5,051 nt of DNA from the NCBI GenBank assembly GCA_017380275.1, contig JAFOEH010000348.1, forward strand, positions 1-5,051, written 5' to 3'. Every line of letters starts with the position of its first letter. Positions within the stretch are counted from its first letter, which is position 1. This document shows, in pieces, positions 1 to 5,051 of the stretch. This DNA comes from Alistipes sp. (GTDB lineage: Bacteria; Bacteroidota; Bacteroidia; Bacteroidales; Rikenellaceae). The position numbers and the translations under genes are program-made. The notes under the pieces were generated by a model. It was not told the origin of the DNA, ran no database searches, and saw only the letters and a program-made list of their open reading frames with translations.

Positions 1-9
1 AAAAAATCG

Positions 10-26
10 TATATTTGTTAAATTTG
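10..26 (+). promoter_or_regulatory. Bacteroidetes-type -7 promoter element(s) for the HAD-transporter-rdgB unit
   Basis: TATATTTG at 10-17 matches the Bacteroidetes -7 consensus TAnnTTTG exactly, and a second match, TAAATTTG, lies at 19-26. The partner -33 element (TTTG about 19-21 nt upstream) would fall before the window, so it cannot be checked. The first site would give a transcript start in the low 20s and a leader of roughly 20 nt before the ATG at 43. Such short AT-rich leaders without a Shine-Dalgarno sequence are usual in this phylum. Half of the promoter is unseen, so the call is moderate. Confidence 0.5.
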
Positions 27-28
27 CA

Positions 29-42
29 AATGTTATAACATT
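29..42. repeat. 14-bp perfect palindrome touching the first start codon
   Basis: AATGTTATAACATT is a perfect inverted repeat that ends at the base before the ATG at 43. It overlaps a second palindrome, ATTTGCAAAT, at 22-31. Both lie between the proposed promoter element and the start codon, where an operator or a small leader hairpin could act. AT-rich sequence produces short palindromes by chance, so the regulatory role is only a possibility. Confidence 0.3.
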
Positions 43-879
43 ATGGAGTACACCGTAGCACTCATATACGATTTCGACGGCACGCTTGCTCCCGGTAATA
101 TGCAGGAGTACGACTTTATTCCTGCGGTGGGCAAGAGTAACAAGGAGTTCTGGAGCGAAGCCAATGTTTTGGCCGAGACTCAGGATGCTGATCCCGTTCT
201 GGCATATATGGCACGAATGATTCAGGAGGCGCAGAGCAAGGGTCTCTCGCTTCGTCGTGAGGCGTTTCAAGTATCGGGCCGCAACATCCGCTACTATAAT
301 GGCGTGGAGGAGTGGTTTCCCCGAATGAATGCCTACGCCAAGGAGCGTGGTATTCGTCTTCTGCACTATGTCAATTCGTCGGGTATGAAGGAGATCATCG
401 AGGGCACGTCAATCGCCCACGAGTTCAAGCATATCTATGCCTGCTCGTTCCTCTATAATGTCGATGGCATCGCATATTGGCCGGCCGTTGCGGTCAATTA
501 CACCAACAAGACGCAGTTTATCTTCAAGATCAATAAGGGCGTTGAGTCGGTATATGACACACGCAAGGTGAACGAATATATGGAGGAGAGCCGTCGTCCT
601 GTGCCATTCAGCCGTATGATCTATGTCGGCGACGGAATGACCGACATCCCCTGTATGCGACTTGTGAAGAACTACGGTGGTCACTCCATCGCGGTCTATA
701 ACCCCGATGATAAGGGTAAGCGTAAGGAGATGAATACGCTGATACGCGATAATCGTGTCAATTTTGTATGCTCGGCCGACTACTCCGACGGCTCGGAGAT
801 TGACACTGTCGTTAAGACCATCATCGATAAGATAGCGGCCGATCTGCGCCTTCAGGAGCTTGAGGCTGAGAAGTTGTAA
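43..879 (+). CDS. HAD-superfamily phosphatase (phosphoserine-phosphatase-like)
   Basis: This 278-residue soluble, presumably cytoplasmic protein has all four HAD motifs in order. Motif I is DFDGTL with nucleophile D10 and general acid/base D12. Motif II is the serine in VNSSG (about S112). Motif III is a lysine near K156 in YTNKTQ. Motif IV is GDGMTD (196-201), whose acidic residues bind Mg2+. The stretch of about 90 residues between motifs I and II fits an alpha-helical C1 cap, the arrangement of phosphoserine phosphatases and related enzymes. Family knowledge predicts Mg2+-dependent hydrolysis of a small phosphomonoester through an aspartyl-phosphate. The substrate cannot be read from sequence. 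The ATG at 43 directly precedes motif I, so the start is secure. The gene is the first of a plus-strand unit, with 21 nt before the transporter gene. It could be annotated simply as a haloacid dehalogenase-like hydrolase; SerB identity is not supported. Confidence 0.88.
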   Translation: MEYTVALIYDFDGTLAPGNMQEYDFIPAVGKSNKEFWSEANVLAETQDADPVLAYMARMIQEAQSKGLSLRREAFQVSGRNIRYYNGVEEWFPRMNAYAKERGIRLLHYVNSSGMKEIIEGTSIAHEFKHIYACSFLYNVDGIAYWPAVAVNYTNKTQFIFKINKGVESVYDTRKVNEYMEESRRPVPFSRMIYVGDGMTDIPCMRLVKNYGGHSIAVYNPDDKGKRKEMNTLIRDNRVNFVCSADYSDGSEIDTVVKTIIDKIAADLRLQELEAEKL

Positions 880-900
880 AACAGATTAAACCAGATAAAG

Positions 901-2061
901 TTGAAAAAGATAAAACTTGGCCTTCTGCCACGAATCATCATAGCCATCGCATTGGGCGTGGCTTTTGGAGGAATCTTGCCCGATTGGACGGTGCGCACGT
1001 TCCTTACTTTTAACTCTGTATTCAGTCAGCTGTTGGGATTCTTGATTCCGCTAATTATCGTTGGTATGGTTACTCCTGCCATTGCCGATATCGGCCGTGG
1101 TGCGGGACGTATGTTGCTTTTGACGGTTGCGTTGGCTTATGGTTCTACCGTCATAGCGGGCTTGGCTGCATACTTCACCGGAGCGCTGACGTTCCCTCAT
1201 ATGATTGATTCGCGCATTGCTCTCGATGCTGCCGAGACGGTGAAACTTACCCCATACTTTACCATCGAAATCGCTCCATTGATGAGCGTTATGACGGCCC
1301 TTGTGTTGGCATTTATGTTGGGTTTGGGTCTGGCATATATGGCAAAGGGTGATACGTTGCGCAGTGTGGCTAAGGAGTTTGGTGATTTGGTTACGATGAC
1401 CATAGAGTCGGTGATTATCCCCTTGCTACCACTCTATATCTTCGGTATCTTCCTTGATATGACGGCTGCCGGTGAGGTGATGTACGTCATCGGTGTATTT
1501 ATCAAGATTATTGGCGTAATCTTCGTGTTGCATATAGCGTGGTTGATTCTGCTCTATGTGGTTTCGGGCTCAGTGGCCAAACGTAATCCGTTTAAGATGC
1601 TTGCTACAATGTTGCCGGCCTATTTTACTGCGCTCGGAACGCAATCCTCAGCCGCTACGATTCCCGTTACGTTGGCACAGTCGCGCAAGATGGGTGTTAG
1701 CGACGAGGTGTCGGGTTTTGTGATCCCGCTTTGTGCTACGATTCATATGTCGGGCAGTATGCTTAAGATCGTTGCTTGCTCTTTGGCGCTGATGTTGATG
1801 CAGGGTATTGACTACGACTTTGGAATGTTCTTTGGCTTTATCTGTATGCTTGCCATTACGATGGTGGCCGCCGCGGGAGTCCCTGGCGGAGCTATTATGG
1901 CGGCGTTGGGCGTGCTGGCTTCGATGTTGGGTTTTACGGCCGAGGATCAGGCGCTGATGATCTCGCTATATATCGCTATGGATAGCTTCGGTACGGCTTG
2001 TAACGTAACGGGTGATGGAGCTTTGGCAGCTATCGTCGATCGTGTGAAATGGAATAAATAA
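901..2061 (+). CDS. Divergent dicarboxylate/amino acid:cation symporter (DAACS) family transporter
   Basis: This 386-residue inner-membrane protein has about eight hydrophobic segments and begins with a short basic N-terminus (MKKIK). Its C-terminal half has the Glt-fold landmarks: HP1-like [10 protein letters not shown] (246-255), a TM7 motif HMSGS (282-286) where relatives have NMDGT, HP2-like AAGVPGGA (324-331), and TM8 [12 protein letters not shown] (361-372). Family members import amino acids or dicarboxylates with Na+ or H+. Aligned by eye to GltPh, the arginine that binds an acidic side chain (R397) is G364, the HP1 arginine (R276) is Q248, and the Na+-site residues N310 and D312 are H282 and S284. 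N401 and D405 are kept (N368, D372). A neutral substrate and altered ion coupling are therefore inferred. The start is TTG: the next in-frame ATG (M56) would lose the first membrane segment. The gene lies 21 nt after the phosphatase gene and 5 nt before rdgB. Confidence 0.88.
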   Translation: MKKIKLGLLPRIIIAIALGVAFGGILPDWTVRTFLTFNSVFSQLLGFLIPLIIVGMVTPAIADIGRGAGRMLLLTVALAYGSTVIAGLAAYFTGALTFPHMIDSRIALDAAETVKLTPYFTIEIAPLMSVMTALVLAFMLGLGLAYMAKGDTLRSVAKEFGDLVTMTIESVIIPLLPLYIFGIFLDMTAAGEVMYVIGVFIKIIGVIFVLHIAWLILLYVVSGSVAKRNPFKMLATMLPAYFTALGTQSSAATIPVTLAQSRKMGVSDEVSGFVIPLCATIHMSGSMLKIVACSLALMLMQGIDYDFGMFFGFICMLAITMVAAAGVPGGAIMAALGVLASMLGFTAEDQALMISLYIAMDSFGTACNVTGDGALAAIVDRVKWNK

Positions 2062-2066
2062 TTGAT

Positions 2067-2645
2067 ATGAAGATAGTTTTTGCAACAAATAATGCCCATA
2101 AGCTCAACGAGGTACGTCAGGTTGTGGGTAGCAGTTTCGAGATTGTGTCGCTACGCGAGTGCGGTATTACGGAGGATATTCCTGAGAATGAGCCTACGCT
2201 CGAGGGTAATGCCTTGGCCAAGGCACGTTATATCTACGCTCGCACGGGACTCGATTGTTTTGCCGATGATACGGGCTTGGAGGTCGATGCTCTGGGTGGC
2301 GAGCCGGGAGTCCGCTCGGCGCGTTATGCGACCGACGGTCACGATGATGAGGCTAATAAGCGTCTTTTGCTGGAGCGAATGAGTGGCGTTGAGAATCGCG
2401 CAGCGCAGTTCCGTACGGCCGTAGCGCTGATTCTTGATGGCAAGGAGTATCTCTTCGAGGGTGTTGTTCGTGGCGCTATTGCTGCCGAGCAGCACGGTGA
2501 GGGTGGTTTTGGTTACGATCCGCTGTTCTTCCCCGAGGGGGGAGATAGAACTTTTGCCGAGATGAGTGGCGAGGAGAAGAACGTCATCTCACATCGTGGA
2601 CGGGCCGTCAGAAAGTTAGCTGAATTCCTGCAGGAGAAGATTTGA
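2067..2645 (+). CDS. rdgB: XTP/dITP diphosphatase (RdgB/HAM1 family)
   Basis: This cytoplasmic homodimeric enzyme family hydrolyses non-canonical purine triphosphates (dITP, XTP, ITP) to monophosphate and pyrophosphate, keeping deaminated bases out of DNA and RNA. The 192 residues match the family's usual size (about 197 in E. coli). Visible motifs in order are [11 protein letters not shown] at the N-terminus (substrate loop, with N9 and K12), [10 protein letters not shown] (44-53, metal-binding glutamate region), [17 protein letters not shown] (65-81) with the catalytic acidic pair D67/D68, GGFGYDPLF (146-154), and [10 protein letters not shown] (171-180) with the nucleobase-binding SHR. A threonine stands where DDSGL is usual, a conservative change. 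The ATG is 5 nt after the transporter stop, so it belongs to the same transcript. The stop is followed after 7 nt by the terminator hairpin, which makes this the last gene of the unit. Confidence 0.96.
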   Translation: MKIVFATNNAHKLNEVRQVVGSSFEIVSLRECGITEDIPENEPTLEGNALAKARYIYARTGLDCFADDTGLEVDALGGEPGVRSARYATDGHDDEANKRLLLERMSGVENRAAQFRTAVALILDGKEYLFEGVVRGAIAAEQHGEGGFGYDPLFFPEGGDRTFAEMSGEEKNVISHRGRAVRKLAEFLQEKI

Positions 2646-2652
2646 TAATAAA

Positions 2653-2689
2653 AAAAGCGCTGACTATCATATTGATAATCAGCGCTTTT
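2653..2689. terminator. Bidirectional intrinsic terminator between rdgB and tRNA-Leu
   Basis: AAAAGCGCTGA at 2653-2663 pairs with TCAGCGCTTTT at 2679-2689. After one C/A mismatch, TATCA (2665-2669) pairs with TGATA (2673-2677) around a 3-nt TAT loop. Read on the minus strand, the stem ends in a run of seven T (complement of 2650-2656), a strong terminator directly after tRNA-Leu. Read on the plus strand, it has only four T before GG, a weaker terminator for rdgB. The right-hand arm reaches into the tRNA's encoded CCA end: base 2689 is the complement of the terminal A. One hairpin thus appears to serve both converging units. Confidence 0.85.
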
Positions 2690-2777
2690 GGTACTCGAAG
2701 CCGGGATCGAACCGGCACGGCCATTACTGGCCACAGGATTTTAAGTCCGGCGTGTCTACCTATTCCACCATTCGAGC
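2689..2777 (-). tRNA. tRNA-Leu, anticodon UAA
   Basis: The gene is an 89-nt class II tRNA with CCA encoded. The acceptor stem GCTCGAA (complement of 2771-2777) pairs with TTCGAGT (complement of 2693-2699) with a G-U first pair, then discriminator A and CCA. The D stem is GTG/CAC. The anticodon loop CTTAAAA (2739-2745) places TAA at 2741-2743, reading UUA and UUG. The long variable arm has a GGCC/GGCC stem typical of leucine, and the T arm is GCCGG-TTCGATC-CCGGC. The anticodon stem contains one C28-U42 mismatch. Positions 36-38 are AAA, the MiaA recognition run, and A37 is expected to receive i6A. It lies 43 nt downstream of miaA on the same strand, with its own promoter and a terminator attached to its 3' end. 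Confidence 0.96.
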
Positions 2778-2806
2778 AACCGTTAAACCTTAGAGGTAAG
2801 ACGCGA

Positions 2807-2837
2807 CAAAAGTAGCAAAATTATTTCAAAGTGCAAA
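2807..2837 (-). promoter_or_regulatory. Bacteroidetes-type promoter for tRNA-Leu, overlapping the end of miaA
   Basis: On the minus strand, TTTG (complement of 2834-2837) is followed after exactly 19 nt by TACTTTTG (complement of 2807-2814). This fits the Bacteroidetes -33 TTTG / -7 TAnnTTTG consensus and its spacing. The -33 element lies inside the last codons of miaA, and the -7 element lies in the gap before the tRNA. Transcription would start near 2800, giving a 5' leader of about 20-25 nt for RNase P to remove. The tRNA could therefore be made independently of miaA, besides any read-through from it. Confidence 0.72.
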
Positions 2838-3735
2838 CCTTTGAATCTATATATTCCAGAATCTTCTCACGCTCCGTGGGCAAAAACCACTCAATCTGCT
2901 CATCTCGACCAAACCAAGTGAGTTGTCGTTTGGCATAGCGGCGCGAGTTACGTTTGATAAGTTCGATGGCCTCGTCGCGCGAGATCTTGCCATCGAAGTA
3001 GTCGAACATCTCGCGGTAACCCACCGTCTGCAGTGAGTTGCAGTGTCGCAGGGGATATACCGATAGAGCCTCCTGCTCCAATCCCGCCTCAATCATCATA
3101 TCCACACGGCGATCAATTCGCTCATACAGCACCTCTCGATCCATCGTAGTACCGATTTTTACAATGTTGAATGGTCGTTCGTGTCGCACACCCGTGCGTA
3201 GCGAGGAGTAGGGTTGTCCTGTTGCGATACAGACCTCCAGCGCCCTCGCTACGCGGGCGGGATTCTTGCGATCCACCACCTCATAGAAGACGGGATCAAG
3301 CTCACGCAACTGCTCACACAAAGCCTCCAGGCCTTCCGTCTGCAATCGCTGCGACAGCTCTTCCCTTAAAGCCGCATCGACCTCGGGCATAGAGTCCATA
3401 CCCTCGCACAGGGCCTTCACATATAGCCCCGATCCACCTACGGCCACGACCTGATCGTGTTTGGCGAAGAGCTCCTCGAGTCTCTTGAGTGCCGCTTGCT
3501 CGTACGCTCCGCAGTTAAAATCCTCCTCTATGGAGTGCGACGCAATGAAGTGGTGCTCGGCCCGAGCAAGCTCCTCTGTGGTAGGCTGTGCCGTGCCGAT
3601 GGGTATGCCGCGATAGAATTGACGCGAGTCGGTAGATATGATCGGGCAGGCGTAATGCTCGGCCACAGCAATTGAGAGGTCGGTTTTGCCCGACCCCGTA
3701 GGACCTACTATGACTATGAGCGTCTTAGTACTCAT
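2821..3735 (-). CDS. miaA: tRNA dimethylallyltransferase (MiaA)
   Basis: MiaA transfers the dimethylallyl group of DMAPP to N6 of A37 in tRNAs that read codons beginning with U, making i6A, the precursor of ms2i6A. From the chosen ATG the protein has 304 residues, normal for the family. Visible motifs are the P-loop GPTGSGKT (11-18), TDSRQFY (35-41) with the presumed catalytic aspartate D36, a GGSGLY motif for substrate binding, a TVGYREM segment, and a C-terminal RRYAKRQLTWF signature for tRNA binding. An in-frame upstream start would add eleven low-complexity Ser/Thr/Ala residues (to 3768). The ATG at 3735 was preferred because it places the P-loop at the usual distance and gives a short overlap with the upstream gene. 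That overlap is 11 nt, which suggests translational coupling. No Shine-Dalgarno sequence is seen. The last codons carry a promoter for the adjacent tRNA-Leu(UAA), a predicted substrate. Confidence 0.96.
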   Translation of the reverse strand: MSTKTLIVIVGPTGSGKTDLSIAVAEHYACPIISTDSRQFYRGIPIGTAQPTTEELARAEHHFIASHSIEEDFNCGAYEQAALKRLEELFAKHDQVVAVGGSGLYVKALCEGMDSMPEVDAALREELSQRLQTEGLEALCEQLRELDPVFYEVVDRKNPARVARALEVCIATGQPYSSLRTGVRHERPFNIVKIGTTMDREVLYERIDRRVDMMIEAGLEQEALSVYPLRHCNSLQTVGYREMFDYFDGKISRDEAIELIKRNSRRYAKRQLTWFGRDEQIEWFLPTEREKILEYIDSKVCTLK

Positions 3736-4237
3736 CGTCGTATGAGTCGTCGCCGTCGAACTCGCCAAATTCGCCCATCATCTCCTCGAAAATCGAGCCG
3801 CTATGTTCGCTCGCCTCGGGATCGTACTGATCGGGTGCGGGCGAGTGCTCGAACTGCAGACGAGGGTAGGTCATACCCTTCTGCTCCTCCTTAGCCTCGA
3901 TCACCTCGATGAAGTAGGCGCGCTCGGTGAAGGGGTCGAAGACATAGATCAGACGGTCGTGAACGTAGTGCAATACATCGCACAGGCGTGCCGTCGCCAT
4001 CGGCTTGGGCATACCGCTGCCGCCATCGCCCATACCGCCATCCATATCCATATAGGTGTACTCCTGCAGTTTCTCCCAACGGTCGTCGGCCGTAAAGAAC
4101 GAAGCCATACAGGGGTCGTAATCGAGCATTTGGATGATGAATTCGTGGAGGTCGAGCAGCGTCGAGTCGGCTGCCGCCTCGAAGTCGCGGACGAAGTGGT
4201 CGTTCTCGTCCGTGAGCATACGGAATCTGTAAATCAT
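3725..4237 (-). CDS. pRiA4b ORF-3-like (PF07929-type) small acidic protein, function unknown
   Basis: This 170-residue protein resembles the plasmid pRiA4b ORF-3 family, which databases also label 'IS1096 passenger TnpR-like'. The recognisable parts are an N-terminal YRFRML strand, a LLDLHEFIIQMLDYD helix (27-41) followed by MASFFTADDRWEK, and a C-terminal YVHDRLIYVFDPFTERAYFIEVIE block (91-114). A Gly/Met/Asp-rich insert lies at about 63-80, and the tail (150-170) is very rich in Glu and Asp. It has no signal peptide, no membrane segment and no catalytic motif that I recognise. It starts 2 nt after the aminotransferase stop and its end overlaps the miaA start by 11 nt, so it sits in the middle of one operon. 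No terminal repeats or transposase lie nearby, so the mobile-element label should not be taken literally. The family match is from memory of its pattern and is less certain than the gene's reality. Confidence 0.75.
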   Translation of the reverse strand: MIYRFRMLTDENDHFVRDFEAAADSTLLDLHEFIIQMLDYDPCMASFFTADDRWEKLQEYTYMDMDGGMGDGGSGMPKPMATARLCDVLHYVHDRLIYVFDPFTERAYFIEVIEAKEEQKGMTYPRLQFEHSPAPDQYDPEASEHSGSIFEEMMGEFGEFDGDDSYDDEY

Positions 4238-4239
4238 AT

Positions 4240-5051
4240 CTATTTCAGTTTATCAATAGCCATTTTAAGTTGTTGCAGTGCCTGCTCCAGCACCGCGCGC
4301 TGCGTGCCGACGTTGAGGCGAACGTGCTGCTCTCCACCAGGGCCGAACATCGCACCGTCGTTTACCGCCAACTTCGCCTCATTTGTAATCAGGTCAATCA
4401 TTTGCTGGTGTTCAAGTCCCAATCCCGACAGGTCGAGCCATACGAGGAACGACGCCTCGGGCTTGATGGCGCGAACGGCGGGGATATTCTCCTTGAGGAA
4501 TTGATCGACAAAGTCGATATTACGCTCGATGTAAGATAGCATTTGCTCTCGCCACTCGTTGCCCTTGGTGAATGCCGCCTCGGTAGCTGTCATTGCAAAA
4601 ATCGTAGCCATATCCATCTCGCCAGCTTCGAGCCACGAGAAGAATCGCTCGCGCAGCTCAGCGTCGGGAATGATGGCGTATGAGCTTACGATACCCGCTA
4701 TGTTAAAGGTCTTCGACGGGGCTCCGAAGGTGATACTACACTTGGCAGCCTTCTCCGATACCGATGCAAAGGGAAGATGTTTGTTCCCGTAGAGCGCCAT
4801 ATCGCAGTGGATCTCGTCTGAAATTACGACAAGATTCTTCTCAACAGCAATCTCTGCCAATCGCTCAAGCGTTGCCTTGTCCCACGCGATACCGATGGGG
4901 TTGTGCGGGTTGGCGAGGATAAGAATCTTACACTTTTCGTCAATTACCGACTCCAGTTGCGCGAAATCCATCTCATAGCGATCACCCACCTTTCGCAACG
5001 GGTTCATCACCACCTCGCGGCCACTATGCTCGGGCACAAGACGGAAGGGGT
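4240..5051 (-). CDS. PatB/MalY-type PLP-dependent aminotransferase or C-S lyase, N-terminus beyond window
   Basis: This is the C-terminal 265-270 residues of a fold-type I PLP enzyme. The frame stays open to the window edge, where PFRLVPEHSGR continues a typical family segment, so the GTG at 5037 is not the real start. About 120 N-terminal residues are missing compared with the usual length near 390. Counting from that GTG codon, visible landmarks are LANPHNPIG (41-49), the SDEIHCD box with D75 contacting the PLP pyridine nitrogen, the Schiff-base lysine K109 in GAPSKTFNIAG, and the substrate-carboxylate arginine R240 in VRLNVG. The SDEIHCD and SKTFN pattern is typical of the MalY/PatB group, whose members cleave cystathionine or cysteine conjugates (beta-lyase), though many are loosely annotated as aminotransferases. 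The reaction here is inferred. The TAG stop is 2 nt before the next start, making it a co-transcribed gene of the miaA unit. Confidence 0.9.
   Translation of the reverse strand, partial: PFRLVPEHSGREVVMNPLRKVGDRYEMDFAQLESVIDEKCKILILANPHNPIGIAWDKATLERLAEIAVEKNLVVISDEIHCDMALYGNKHLPFASVSEKAAKCSITFGAPSKTFNIAGIVSSYAIIPDAELRERFFSWLEAGEMDMATIFAMTATEAAFTKGNEWREQMLSYIERNIDFVDQFLKENIPAVRAIKPEASFLVWLDLSGLGLEHQQMIDLITNEAKLAVNDGAMFGPGGEQHVRLNVGTQRAVLEQALQQLKMAIDKLK

Noticed and set aside
43..879. Assigning the HAD protein as SerB phosphoserine phosphatase
   Set aside because: The motif layout is compatible, but the specificity residues are not recognisable and no serine biosynthesis gene lies nearby.
2513..2734. 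A 73-codon minus-strand open frame across the tRNA and rdgB end
   Set aside because: Its first part translates tRNA-Leu and the terminator, and the remainder is antisense to rdgB. The typical 'GSIPASST' string is a known artefact of translated tRNA genes.
2689..2777. tRNA-Leu as an integration attachment site
   Set aside because: No integrase gene and no duplicated tRNA 3' end are visible in the window; both sides carry ordinary housekeeping genes.
3736..3768. An upstream start extending miaA by eleven residues
   Set aside because: The extra residues are low-complexity Ser/Thr/Ala/His and lie fully inside the acidic tail codons of the upstream gene. The P-loop is normally within about 10-15 residues of the MiaA start.
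3725..4237. An insertion sequence, suggested by the 'IS1096 passenger' family label
   Set aside because: No transposase, terminal inverted repeats or target duplications are visible, and the gene is tightly spaced within an operon.
3803..4504. A 233-codon plus-strand open frame
   Set aside because: It runs antisense across the pRiA4b-like gene and the end of the PLP enzyme gene, shows no recognisable domain, and has the His/Arg/Val-rich make-up of a shadow frame.
5035..5037. GTG as the start of the PLP enzyme
   Set aside because: The frame continues open to the window edge with family-like residues (PFRLVPEHSGR), and the N-terminal third of the enzyme would be missing.

Overview
The window looks like a piece of a Bacteroidetes (probably Bacteroidales) chromosome. 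The sequence reasons are promoter elements of the phylum's TTTG / TAnnTTTG type, no convincing Shine-Dalgarno sequences ahead of the starts, and six protein families common in that phylum. Assignment below order level (an Alistipes-like gut bacterium would fit) is a guess.

Layout. The left half (1-2645) is a plus-strand unit of three closely spaced genes: a HAD-superfamily phosphatase, an unusual dicarboxylate/amino acid:cation symporter-family transporter with a TTG start, and the nucleotide-pool sanitising enzyme RdgB/HAM1. A -7-type promoter element lies just ahead of the first gene at the window edge. The right half is a minus-strand unit, read from right to left: a PatB/MalY-type PLP aminotransferase or C-S lyase whose N-terminus is cut by the window end, a small acidic pRiA4b ORF-3-like protein, miaA, and then a tRNA-Leu(UAA) gene with its own promoter inside the end of miaA. 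The two units converge on one AT-flanked hairpin at 2653-2689, which probably terminates transcription in both directions.

How the genes relate. The clearest functional link is miaA beside tRNA-Leu(UAA). MiaA isopentenylates A37 of tRNAs carrying A36-A37-A38, and this tRNA has that run, so enzyme and substrate are neighbours on the same strand. The patB-like gene, the pRiA4b-like gene and miaA are 2 nt apart and 11 nt overlapping respectively, so they are almost certainly co-transcribed, although no shared pathway is obvious. The plus-strand genes may be linked only by transcription.

No mobile element, CRISPR array, defence system or clearly new multi-gene system was found. The most unusual points are the transporter's substitutions at substrate- and sodium-site positions, the fusion of the tRNA 3' end with the shared terminator, and the uncharacterised pRiA4b-like gene translationally overlapping miaA. 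There is no gene-free stretch longer than 300 bases.
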